Source: Gnetum montanum
Lineage: Eukaryota > Streptophyta > Gnetopsida > Gnetales > Gnetaceae
Assembly (NCBI GenBank): GCA_015680685.1
Contig: MNCI01004678.1
Span: forward strand, 991,403-1,055,402
Reading direction: 5' to 3'
Length of the DNA stretch: 64,000 nt
A program made the position numbers and the translations under genes. A model generated the notes under the pieces. It ran no database searches, was not told where the DNA came from, and was given only the letters and a program-made list of their open reading frames with translations. Shown one piece after another: positions 9,506-19,606 of this stretch (the first letter of the stretch is position 1; each line of letters opens with the position of its first letter).

Positions 9506-9918
9506 GCTAAATAGGTGCCTCAGTACGACCACTTCAAGCACTTGCGTTATGTGTGGTGATCCCAGTAACGATTAGCGTTTGGTAGCCACAGTTGCATAGT
9601 TCAGGGTGTGTCCGGTAAGTGGGAACGGATGCTGACACTAGTTAATTTAGACTTAGGACATTAGTTAGAGTTAGTTAGTTTCTCAACCCTTTCCCTCATA
9701 GCTTAGGAGATAAACTGAAAAATACCAAAAAGATCATATACCTCAGACTTGCTTAACCATACACCGTGACACATACAAGCAAGCCTGGGATGACAACGAA
9801 CGATTAACCCCAAGTGTTTCTTGTGGCGTTAAGGCATTTAGTCTGCGGAGTTCGACCGGATCGTGTGTACACGCTCGTATTCGTATGGTTGAGTGTAGGG
9901 GTACCTCGCCACTCATCA

Positions 9919-10874
9919 CTTAGGGAGCATGAATTGTTCACTCAACCTTTGAAGTACTCAGTTTAAAGCCAAGAGATTCAATTCTTGGAATATTTCATTT
10001 TAGAGACTAGTATAGTGATGGGCCCCACCAAAATAATAATTATTTAAGATTAGCTTATCCTTGAAAATGTTGGAGAGGTTTGTAATTTCTTAGGTGTAGT
10101 AGATTACTACATGAGGTTCATTGAAAACTTCTCCCATATTGCTTCACCTCTTATGAAGTTATTGCAAAAGGATGTTGGGGCATTGTAGGATCTACAATGT
10201 TAGGTTCCTTTTGATGAACTTAAGCATAAACTAATTTTGACTCCTATTTTAATTTCATCTAATTGTAAACTATATGATGTTTGTACCAATGTGTTAGTTG
10301 AGGGTTATGATTGTATCCTCATATAGAAGGGCAAAGTGGGAACATATTCTTTGAGGTATTTGGAGCCTCATAAGACTTGTTATTCCACTCATGATTTTGA
10401 GTGAAAAGTGATGGTATTTTTCTTGAAGGTTTATCACCATTATTTATTTAGTGAGTAGTTGATAATTTGGACAAATCACAAGGGGCTAGAATACTTGACG
10501 AATTAGCCATAGTTGAATCTATGTTAGAGGAGGTGGGTTAAATTGTTTACTAATTTTGACTTTACCATCCAATATCTAATAGACAAAAGCAACATTGTTA
10601 TAAGTGTCTTGAGTCGTATGATTGGTAAACTGTACATCTTGATGATTTACCCATATGTGCTAGATGAAATTTATGTATAGTAATAGTAAGATTCTTGGTG
10701 CAAGTAGCTTAGGTAGTTTGATGGTCCATCATTTGTGGTAGATGCATTTGGGTTACTTCATTGTAAGGATCAAATGTGCATGCTTGATTCCTTATGACAA
10801 CATCTATTAGAGGAAGCTCATCTTGGTAAGTTTCAAATGCATTCTAGTCATGAAAAGATGCATCCGATATTGAG
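9919..10874 (+). pseudogene. Element F, part 2: RT end, RNase H and start of integrase
   Basis: Continuation of the F pol after the solo LTR. It shows the end of RT, a connection with F-L-G-V-V-D-Y-Y-M-R-F-I-E-N-F-S near 10098, and RNase H with Y-S-T-H-D-F-E (10381-10401) and T-N-H-K-G-L-E-Y-L (10475-10500). The integrase zinc finger begins with H-S-G-H-E-K-M-H near 10843. It stops at 10874 where element C inserted. Many stops; non-functional. Confidence 0.8.
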
Positions 10875-11257
10875 TTAAACAACACCAAATTTGCGCTACC
10901 ACGTTTTGACTACAAATTTTCCGAAGTTGCAACATGAGGTCACTTTTTGCAAATTTTTCTAAGTGCTGGGACTACGCTCTCCACTGATCTAGAGCATAGT
11001 CAGCCCAATGGAGAGCGTAGTCAGATCCAAAAATTGATTTTTTGCAGTTTTCTCTAAGTGTCAGCACAAGGCAAATTTTTCTAAGTGTTGGGACTATGCT
11101 CTCCACTACCCTAGAGCGTAGTCAACCTAGTAGAGAGCGTAGTCAAGACAAAAGCCCAATTTTGCAATTTTTTTCCAAGGGTCATCACGAAGCCAGAAGC
11201 TGTAGATTTTTCCTAAGTGTTGAGACTATGCTCTCCACTACCATAGAGCATAATTAG
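10875..11257 (+). repeat. Element C left LTR, first part
   Basis: Begins TTAAACAACACCAAATTTG (original TG probably mutated to TT), aligning with the right LTR at 27652. It contains repeats of GACTATGCTCTCCAC paired with GAGAGCGTAGTC. It is interrupted at 11257 by element B and continues at 20464. Confidence 0.88.
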
Positions 11258-12122
11258 TGATGAATCGCAGTTTGCTAGGCCCTAATATCAGGTACATGAT
11301 ATCATGTACGTGATATCGTAGCTTGGGTACAATATTGTATACACGATATCATGATTCCTATGTTAGCCTATAAATATAGCACTCAAGTGCATGGGGAGGA
11401 GGAATGAGAATCATTAGGAGTCTTAAGTCTTTTAGGTCGAGTGTTTTGTCAGTTTTTAGTTCCTTTCCTAGTGCATGCCCACAATGTGATGCTTGCAATT
11501 GTATGGAACCTTTGTTCAAGTTTGACATACTTGGACACATAGAAAATTGACAATAAAGATCAAGATTACTTCATCATTGCAGCATTCACATAGCTTTTAA
11601 TTTTTTTAATTGTTGATTATTTACTGATGTTTTCCTAGTTAATATTTCTTTTATTGTCACTTACTATTCTTGTTGTAACGCAGAATGAGTACACATTAAT
11701 CATGAACATTTAAGTGTAACTATGTGGTAACCCAGTAGCATATCAAGTAGTGTTTTGAGTGATGTGCGCTTGGTAACCCCAAAAGTAGTACACGAAGTAT
11801 AAGATGCATACAGATGATTAGGGACTGATGTCCATTACACTTAGGCTAGCTTAGATCTTATTTCCTATTGCTTATTAGCTTAATTAAGTTATTTCTCATT
11901 ATCCTTAGGAGTAGCATAATAGTAGAAATCACATCATACACCTCACTCTGGACTAAACCATATGTGAAAAAGTAAATACTAGTCTAGGTGGGAAGACAAC
12001 GAACTACGATCAATGTATAACTATCTAGGTGCCACAATTAGTCCGTTCGTGGAGTTTGACCGAATCACACGTACACGCTCGTATTCGTATGGTTGAGTGT
12101 AGGGGTACCTCACCGCTCATCA
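11258..12122 (+). repeat. Element B 5' LTR, 865 bp
   Basis: U3 carries decayed GATATC motifs, including a perfect 18-bp palindrome at 11292-11309 centred on GATATC. The TATA box CTATAAATATAG begins at 11368 and AATAAAGATC near 11550 is a possible poly(A) signal. The last 65 bp match the U5 end shared with the LTRs ending at 9918, 45756 and 57477. It is visibly diverged from the 3' LTR, mostly by transitions and small indels, so the insertion is old. Confidence 0.9.
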
Positions 12123-12123
12123 T

Positions 12124-12141
12124 TAGTGCTGTTGCCAGGTA
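12124..12141 (+). other. Primer binding site, tRNA-Asp type (decayed)
   Basis: TAGTGCTGTTGCCAGGTA lies one base after the 5' LTR. It matches 13 of 18 positions of TGGCGCCGTTGCCGGGGA, the PBS complementary to plant tRNA-Asp known from Athila-type elements. Four of the five differences are transitions. The same site is found at matching places in D and E. Confidence 0.75.
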
Positions 12142-12250
12142 TGGTGCTAGTTATCTAGATTAGTTATATCATACAAGATTGCTGTAACAAGGTATTAATG
12201 ATATATCTTTCAGAAAAAGAAATTAAATCCAACTAAGTGACACACAATTT

Positions 12251-14600
12251 ATGACAATGCCTCTTTCACAAGACAACGATAATGTAACATCTAGCGAGGA
12301 AATTCATTGGAGAACCAACGAAATTTATGATGAAGAAGAAGTTTGAAGTACTCAATCTTACGTAGGAGTTTCATATGTTCATAGACACCCCAATGATACT
12401 TAAGGACTTTTGTCATCCAACTCAGACACCTCTAGTGAAGGTGGGACATCCCCTAGAACAAGGGGGCCAGTAAGGCCTAGGACCTTCTCAATGGGTAGCA
12501 AGAGTACATTAGGGGATGATTGGGAGACTTCCAAAAGTCATGATGAGTCTTCTAGTCTCCTCTCTTCCTTTGCTCTTTCAATGTCAGGTTGTGACATGGA
12601 TGACTATTCCTTAAGGGGTTGGCATAAAAATAAAAATCAAACCCACAGGAAAAATCAGGAATGCCAACATGAACATAAACATCGTCCCAATTCATGAACT
12701 CACAACCTACTTAGTGACGATGAACTCCTGCTGGCCACTAAGAGCCTAATGCATATAACAAAGGCCATTCAGATATCCTATAGGCATTGTAAGGAAAGTT
12801 GTCTACCCAGGCTTGATTTAAAAAACTTTCCTAAGTTCCTAGGAGGCTATGATTTAGATTCGCAACACCATTTACAAGCCTTCTATGATGCTTGTGTACG
12901 GAATAACATTGAGAATGGATGGCAAAGGCTTAAGCTCTTTCCTATGATAATTGTGGGATAGGAAAAAGTGTGGTACATGTCTTTAAAACCAAATTAAATT
13001 TGTCATTGGCCTACAATGGTAAAACTCTTCAATGAAAGATATTAAACCTATGTAAGAGTGTCAGCCTTGAGGAGATAAATCCAAGAGTGGAAACAAGGGT
13101 AAAATGAACCCTTTGATATGGCCTTAGAAAGATATTACTCATTATTAAACAAATGCCTAGGCCATGGGTTCTTCGAGGAAAGGCTAATGTGTCACCTCAT
13201 GGATGGGCTCTACAATGAAATGAGGGAGACCCTGGGGATGTATGCCCTAGGTCAACTATATGAACTATGAACCCACCAATTCCAAGAGCTTATTAAGCAT
13301 GTAGCAAAAGAAGAAGGAGAAATAGCCAAATGGGAGAATGTTGAAAAATCTCAACAAGACCAAACTCTTGAAGTAACAAAGGTCCATAATCATGAAGAGG
13401 AGAAATCAACTCACCTCAAGGAGGTGAAACCATTTCCATCTTTGCCAATACTAAAATCACTAGATGAAATCGAGGCAAGATCAATAAGATGATGGAATGG
13501 GTACATGAAAAATGTGGAGAATATGCAAACATTATTAGAGAGAGAATCATGCAAGATAACTCTGACAACCAGAACAAACAGAGGATACCAAACCTAGAAA
13601 CAGGATAGAACACCATTCGATAATCAAAAAGAAGGGATGAAGAAAATAAGGATAGGAGCTCAACTATAAATCATAAGTATTAATGTGATGTTTTCCTGTA
13701 TGATCACCCCAAAGGCTAATGCCGAATCTTGTCACACCTACATGAGCATTGGGAAAGAATGCCACATCCAGATTTCATACAGAAGTACTATGCTCAATAG
13801 TAGTGGCAAAACCCCTAATCATGGGGGAGGCCACCACCAAACTAGCCACACCCTTCATATCATTCAAAATCAAGTGCTTATTATGTTCAACACCCTGTTT
13901 CTTCAATTGGATCAACATCCTCTGCTTCACCTCATCGTTATCATTTTCTTGAGTATCATCAACCCATTTCCTCTCCTATTGGATCACCACCTCATGTTTC
14001 TTACACTCCTTACTCTTAATATTCTCATCCTTCACCTCTTTTTGCATTGCCATCAGTTGTACTAGAAGGCATTGCACCACAGTACCAACCAATGAACATT
14101 ACTTATGTTGCTACTGTCAATAGTAGTGGGAGTCCTCCACAACATCAGAAGTGTCCTTTCTTTAGGCATGGTCATAGAATGAGACAACATGGCTCTAAAA
14201 CCACTACATCCTTCAACTCAGCACAAGCTCAACACTGTGATGCACCTTCATCTTCAAACTTAACACCTCTTGTTACCTTATCCAGGCCACCAATTAATAC
14301 TTCAACAACCATGCGGCCTAATGAATATAACAACATGAGGAGACATATCGATCCTTACATACCATCTTATGGTCATAGGTGTCATAGTGGGTTAGCTTCT
14401 TATCACATGACCACAACTTATAATTTGCCCCCACTATGCCTACTTTAGTCAAGTGTTTGAACTCAAATTTGGGTATGTTCCTGCCACTACACCAAAAGAC
14501 ACCCAATGGTTTGGATATGACTAACCCCAATATTTTCAACATGCATGGATCCTAACTTTCCATTTATTAATTCTCACCATGATCAAAGGTTTATTCATGG
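12251..14600 (+). pseudogene. gag of element B (decayed)
   Basis: Starts at the ATG at 12251 after a leader of about 110 bp. The Ser-rich N-terminus (12410-12600) is followed by the gag core at 12749-13300, with N-F-P-K-F-L-G-G-Y-D and H-L-Q-A-F-Y-D-A-C, closely matching D near 58610-58700. After 13690 comes a Pro/Ser/Tyr/His-rich tail with K-C-P-F-F-R-H-G near 14150. No intact zinc knuckle. Stops and frameshifts interrupt it. The tail replaces what would be protease in D/E, so the element appears to have been gag-only before decay. Confidence 0.8.
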
Positions 14601-16059
14601 GGGATATCTCCCACTTTAACAAGTAGAATTAGTAAATGTTTTTCCTTTTCTTTGGTTTTATAATTTTTTGTTTTTCAATTTTTTATTTTCTAATTTCTTA
14701 TTTTTCAATTTGTCATTTTATCTTTTTGTGGGTAATCTCATCTGTGAGTAAAATACTCACGTAACTAGTTGGTTGAGGTGTTATTCTATGCTATCGAGTC
14801 ACAAGTGACTAATTATTTGGATAGTGAGCCCACAACATCCATCCACCCATTCTATTAATAAGATGTTCTTGCTTTGGGGATGATGACATTCTTGTTATCA
14901 TCAAAACTTAAAGTAATTTTGTACTCATTATGCCTAGAGCGAAGAGTGACGAACCAAGAGGGAATGGCAAGGGTGTGACATTAAGGGGACTTGTGGATTC
15001 TCTTTGGTAACATTTGTATATGCTATCATGTAGCTGGGTTGTACTAAGATCCTTATAGATCGAATAAACAATGGGAGTAAGAGTTGTAATAAAGGCACTC
15101 AATAAAGGAACTCAATGTTGTTTTGGAGGATCCCACTAGAAAGACATGTATCCATGCCTGAAGGTTGGCAGCTTCTTCGAATCATATTTGGGGCAGACCA
15201 AGTGCAAGAGTAGTTAGAAGAAGAAAAAGAAAAGAAGAAGAAAGTAAAAGAGAAAAAGAAAAAAGAAAAATAGAAATGAAAAGCTCAAGAAAAACATGTC
15301 ATAGACAAATTCAAATCACTCCTCCCTTGCACAAAATGCCAAGTGATCGTACACCTTGCTGTTATGATGCTTTTATGGTTATCTATCATTGGGATGAAAT
15401 AATGCGATGTTACTAATTAGAGGTATGGACATGGTTTTGATCTTGGGGAAAAAGGCTAATAGTACTTTAATCATGCGCAACACCTAGGATTCATTGTGCC
15501 TAGAGTAAGTTACCTCATGTCCTGATCTTTGCAATCCCTTTTGCAATTTGTCTCAACTCATGGTCAAGGTATTTCTAATTTGTGTCTTGTGTGGCATAGA
15601 ACTCATACCTCATAACGATGGTACTTAACATGTGTGTGTTTTTTTGCACAGGTGCAGGTTGCATTTAACCCTTCTAGTGCCTACGTACATTTTAAGGTGT
15701 GGTTACGTAAGAACATTATAGGTTGGAACCTGCTTTGGGGAGGGCCCACTTGCTTGATTTTTGTAATTTATACTTGTGGCACACCACCACATCATTCTAT
15801 ATCCTCAAAGTATTCCATGCCAAATCTATTCTTTCCTTTGTCATCATTTTAACCGAACGTTCCTTAGAACCACTACATGTCCTTTTTCCTGATCGTTTTC
15901 AAGAACTTCACTATATAACTCAACTCCATTATGATTTTGGTGCCTTAATTTCCACTTGACATTACCCCAGACCTTTCAAATCTACCTCAAATCCTTCATT
16001 TTTGGTTGTAAAAACTTAAAAAATCATCAATTTTAATAAGCACCCTATCTTGGATAGGA
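14601..16059 (+). other. Element B non-coding spacer between gag and the promoter-like block
   Basis: Starts with a T-rich stretch (14640-14730). The first 430 bp are shared with element A (1980-2355). A Lys/Glu/Arg-rich frame at 15165-15416 is low-complexity (AAGAAG runs) and is not called a gene. This is where pol would be expected; no pol motif is seen. Confidence 0.6.
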
Positions 16060-16110
16060 CGCGATATTGGTTACGCGCTACTGCGTATGCAATATCACAT
16101 CTATAAAAAC
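16060..16110 (+). promoter_or_regulatory. Internal U3-like promoter block in element B
   Basis: GCGATATTGG at 16061, then GCGTATGCAATATCACA (16083-16099), then CTATAAAA at 16101-16108. This mirrors the LTR core of the solo LTR at 8921-8968 (GCGTATGCGATATCGCA and TATAAATA), in the same order and with similar spacing. It lies about 540 bp before the 3' ORF. By its position, it could have driven a separate transcript of that ORF. Confidence 0.55.
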
Positions 16111-16296
16111 TATATATATGGGACCCCCCGTGCTACAAAATTCATTTTCAATAGTTGATGTAAGGGGAGTTCAAATTTTCTTCCACAATTTTTTAGCGAA
16201 TTAAGAGACTAAATTCAACCATCAATATTTCGCTCATTAATGCTCTAATTTCTTTTCCGATTGAACCTAATTAAACCTAGAGCGTTTAACTTAGTT

Positions 16297-16310
16297 GTGG
16301 GGGAGGGGTA
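16297..16310 (+). other. Second polypurine tract-like run in element B
   Basis: GTGGGGGAGGGGTA resembles the 3' tract GTGGGGGTA at 19598-19606. A similar G-run occurs at the corresponding place in E (36309-36318, minus strand). It may be an internal (central) polypurine tract; function not shown. Confidence 0.4.
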
Positions 16311-16642
16311 CAGTAGAATTTGCACATAACTTTTTTGGAATTTTCTATCACCTGAAGGATATCATAGGGGTAGGTACTATTAGGAAATATTAAAAATTTA
16401 TGCCAAACTATTTTTCTTCCTTCACCCAAATCATTTAAATTATTATAGGAGTCACTTGAGTAGATCAAGCCCAACATTAAAAATTTTTAGAGGAACTTCC
16501 TTGAAAAATTTCTAACTCTAAAATCACACTAAGTAAAAAATTCAACATTTATTAAAGGCAATGAGTAAGGTATGAGATAACTGAATTTCTTTAAATAACC
16601 TTGCTAACAATCGATCTTTGTGTGGTTACAAGGGACCCCTAA

Positions 16643-19426
16643 ATGAGGACAATAGGGAAGACCTTCTCAAGGTGTAGCCAAACGTCCAAGAAGAGGTAGA
16701 GGTTAAGGACCTCATGCAGAATAAGAGGCACAATCATTTAGCATCCATCAAGAAACCCCTGTCATCGCACAATTTGGTCAAGTAGAAGGTGGAGAGGTCA
16801 GGGCACTAGAACAAGTACAACACCTCATGTTATCCCTGAAATGTGTTCAAACCATTCGAGAAAGGTCCATATCTAGTGTAGTGATTATGGAACTTAATTT
16901 TGGGCCTTTTACCAAATTCACACCTGAACCAGTCAAGGATTTACTCAAGGGATCTCCACTATAGCCTATCCTCTTGGAGAATGGAGAATGGTATTTGGAT
17001 GAAACCTATAAATTTTGGCATAATAAAGAAGAAGGCACCACCATCAATATTGGTAAAATTTTAGTTGTTTTCTTCACAAAGGCCATTGCGAAAGTTTTGA
17101 ATCTTTCAAATATAGGGCCTAAAGTTGCTCATTTGTCCACTCGCTTCGATGCAGATGTAAGAAAAGTATGGCTAAAAAGGGTGTACGGTAAAGAAGACAA
17201 GACATATGGAGAACTAACCCTTGAAGAGAGAATTTACTTTAAAGTTGGCACCTATCACATTTTCCAATGAAGGGGTTGAACAAAATTTCTACCTATGTAG
17301 CTAGAGGAAGTGTAATTTTGATGGGCAAGGTTGATGCCAATTTGGCCCATTTGTATTTAACAGAAATATTAAGGTAGTTTGAAGAATGAAAGATATGAAA
17401 GTTTGAACTGCCCTTTTCATGTTTAATCAAGAAGCTGTGTTAGCATGTTGGAATTCTGGGGTACACCAATGACATCATCAGAAAAGCTCAAAATGCTTCA
17501 TATGTTGAGTTACTTAAGCCACCAGCACTAAGAAAAGATGTTGGTAAGGCATTGGAGCTTGAACAAGAACAAATGGTTGGGCCCATTGCACCTCAAATGG
17601 TAGGGCCTAGCCAGCTTTTAGACACAAGGCTCAGCCAACAACAAGAAGCAGGGCCTAGCATGTAGCCCACAGGCCAATAGGACTAGCAACCACCACCGCC
17701 GTTGTAAGATTATTGATTATTGATGAGCCATCTCCGAGTTATCGCATAGATGGTTAGTTGGGGAAGTAAAGATGAGGCCAATCTCTTTAAGGTAATTGAT
17801 GATGCTGTACAACCCATCATATCAATTGATCCTGCAAGGGGCGAGATCTCAATTCAAATAGGAGGAGGGGAATTGCATTGGTCACAACAGATCTATAAGA
17901 ATGTTTCATCATTCCAAGTACAATTATAAATTGGTGAAGGTGCCATAGTGGTGGTCATGCAACAATAGGATGTAGCTGGAGTAATAGAGGTGGCCATGGA
18001 CCACATCAAAGAATCATTTAACATCCCTATTGTGCCATTGGCAGATTTCATAGGAGCACATGATGCATAAGTTATGACCGGTATCTCAATGACTCCTACT
18101 GAACATGAGGATGCTCTAGATTGCTTGCTGCAAATAGGACAAGTAATAACATCTTTGTTTGACATCTTCTAAGATGTCACAGTGGCACAATCAAACCTCA
18201 TTTCCATCAAAGGAAAGCCGATCATGGCTGAAGTTAGGGCCAAACTCATAGAAGATGAGTTGTGGAGACTCCAAGAAAAGTTCGTTGCCCTAAAAGCTGA
18301 ATAATAGGATCCATCCCAACTTTTTCCAGCTGATTAGTTAGAATCATTCAGGATAGAGCAATTAAATAAATTATTAGTAAAGAATAAAAGGGTAGTAATG
18401 GAAAAAGAGAAGGTAGATTGGGATGCTTTAAAAGCACAAGCTTAAACATATGCACCTGCGAAAGCACTCAAGGTCTTATGAGAAGAGAATAAACTCCTTG
18501 CTGCAGAAAATCTTTGATTGACAATAGTTGAAAAATAGAAGAATTTTTTTGAGAAAACTTTCCAACAAATGCAAGAACAACTAATAAGAGTCAACCAAAA
18601 TATATGTCACTTAGCTAGAGAGAACATAACCCTCTTAATGGAGCAGGTTTATGCCATCCAGCAGAACATAGCCATTGAAATAGATGCATGGAAAAATGAG
18701 GCTAAGTAGCATGAAAAATTAAAGGAACACTTCAGTGATTAGGTGGAGATGTATAAGAAGATCATCCAAAAAGAGATCCATATGGCTAAGGATCACATTA
18801 AGTTTATCAGTACTTAATACATTGACTGGCAAGCTACACTGGATACTTATGCCTTTGCCCACCAAGCAGAATTGAAAAGTCGAGACTTGCAAATCCAAGA
18901 TCTCATAGAATACATGGAGTTGGTAAATCTGCAATATGCCAACTTGGCCATGAAAATAGTAGGGCACCTAAGAACTGAGCTAGAGAAGCAGGTAGCTACC
19001 ACTTATGCCAAATATAAGACAGAGTTTGCTAAACACAAGAAGACAGTGCAAAGACTAGAGGTAGAAAACTTTAAACTAGAGGTGGTAAATGTTAGCTACC
19101 AAGGCCAAAATGATGTAGTAGCAGAATTGGCTCGATGACTTATGGACTATTAGGAATTCAAAGACAAAGCTAGAGCCTATGAGGAGGAGCAACAACTATT
19201 TACAACATGGTATGTCAAAGCCAATTAGATGTTTCCACAACTACCGTGTCCATGGGAAATGCTGATGTCATCAAACATTAGAACACCACCATGGATGACA
19301 CATGATCCTCAAACAAAGGAGGAAAAACTTTAGGCACTCCTTCAGAAGTATCCATTCCAGAAGCCTAGAGCACAGGATAAAGGGAAGAATCCCATGGAGG
19401 AGCCACTACCACCAAGAACCACATGA
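16643..19426 (+). pseudogene. 3' ORF of element B: large coiled-coil protein (decayed)
   Basis: About 928 codons from the ATG at 16643 to TGA at 19424-19426, with scattered in-frame stops. Domains in order: a low-complexity N-terminus; a globular domain at 16960-17500 with W-H-N-K-E-E-G-T-T-I-N, L-T-L-E-E-R-I-Y-F-K and L-P-F-S-C-L-I-K-K-L-C; a linker; a long coiled coil (18240-19140) rich in Lys, Glu, Gln and Leu; and a C-terminal motif M-F-P-Q-L-P-C-P-W...W-M-T-H-D-P...K-E-E-K-L, ending P-L-P-P-R-T-T. The coiled coil contains I-E-Y-M-E-L-V-N-L-Q-Y-A-N-L-A-M. All of these recur in the 3' ORF of element E. The globular part resembles the layout of the 'putative plant transposon protein' domain (PF20167), from memory. 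By position it corresponds to the env-like ORF of Athila elements, but no signal peptide or transmembrane segment is seen. Function unknown. Confidence 0.75.
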
Positions 19427-19595
19427 GTTCTGAAAATTTTTGTATTTTGTGTTGGTGTCTAGATTTTATTTTGTCTAGTCCCACACTGCAACATGAAATA
19501 ATCCATAATCATTCAATAATTCCATACCTATCTACTGTGTAATCAAATGAACCTATTTCTTGTTTTGTTTGACTCGAGGATGAGTTTTTATTCAG

Positions 19596-19606
19596 TCGTG
19601 GGGGTA
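19596..19606 (+). other. Element B polypurine tract
   Basis: TCGTGGGGGTA directly precedes the 3' LTR start TGATGAATC at 19607. The same GTGGGGGTA precedes the 3' LTR of E on the minus strand. Confidence 0.75.

Larger units (their letters stand above)
8775..9918 (+). mobile_element. Solo LTR of the TGATGAG superfamily, 1144 bp
   Basis: Starts TGATGAGACATG and ends CGCCACTCATCA. It is flanked by a perfect 5-bp target duplication CTTAG (8770-8774 and 9919-9923). No internal region is present, so the parent element was lost by LTR-LTR recombination. It holds a U3 promoter array, a TATA box at 8961, a possible poly(A) signal AATAAA near 9140 and three tandem subrepeats. The insertion interrupts the RT of element F, whose frame continues directly after the right TSD. 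Confidence 0.93.

Noticed and set aside
10960-11257. Regular repeats that might look like a CRISPR array
   Set aside because: Units are diverged, spacing varies, they lie in an LTR, and the genome is plant nuclear.
15165-15416. Lys/Glu/Arg-rich frame between B gag and the promoter-like block
   Set aside because: Created by AAG/AAA runs; no domain and no counterpart in element E.
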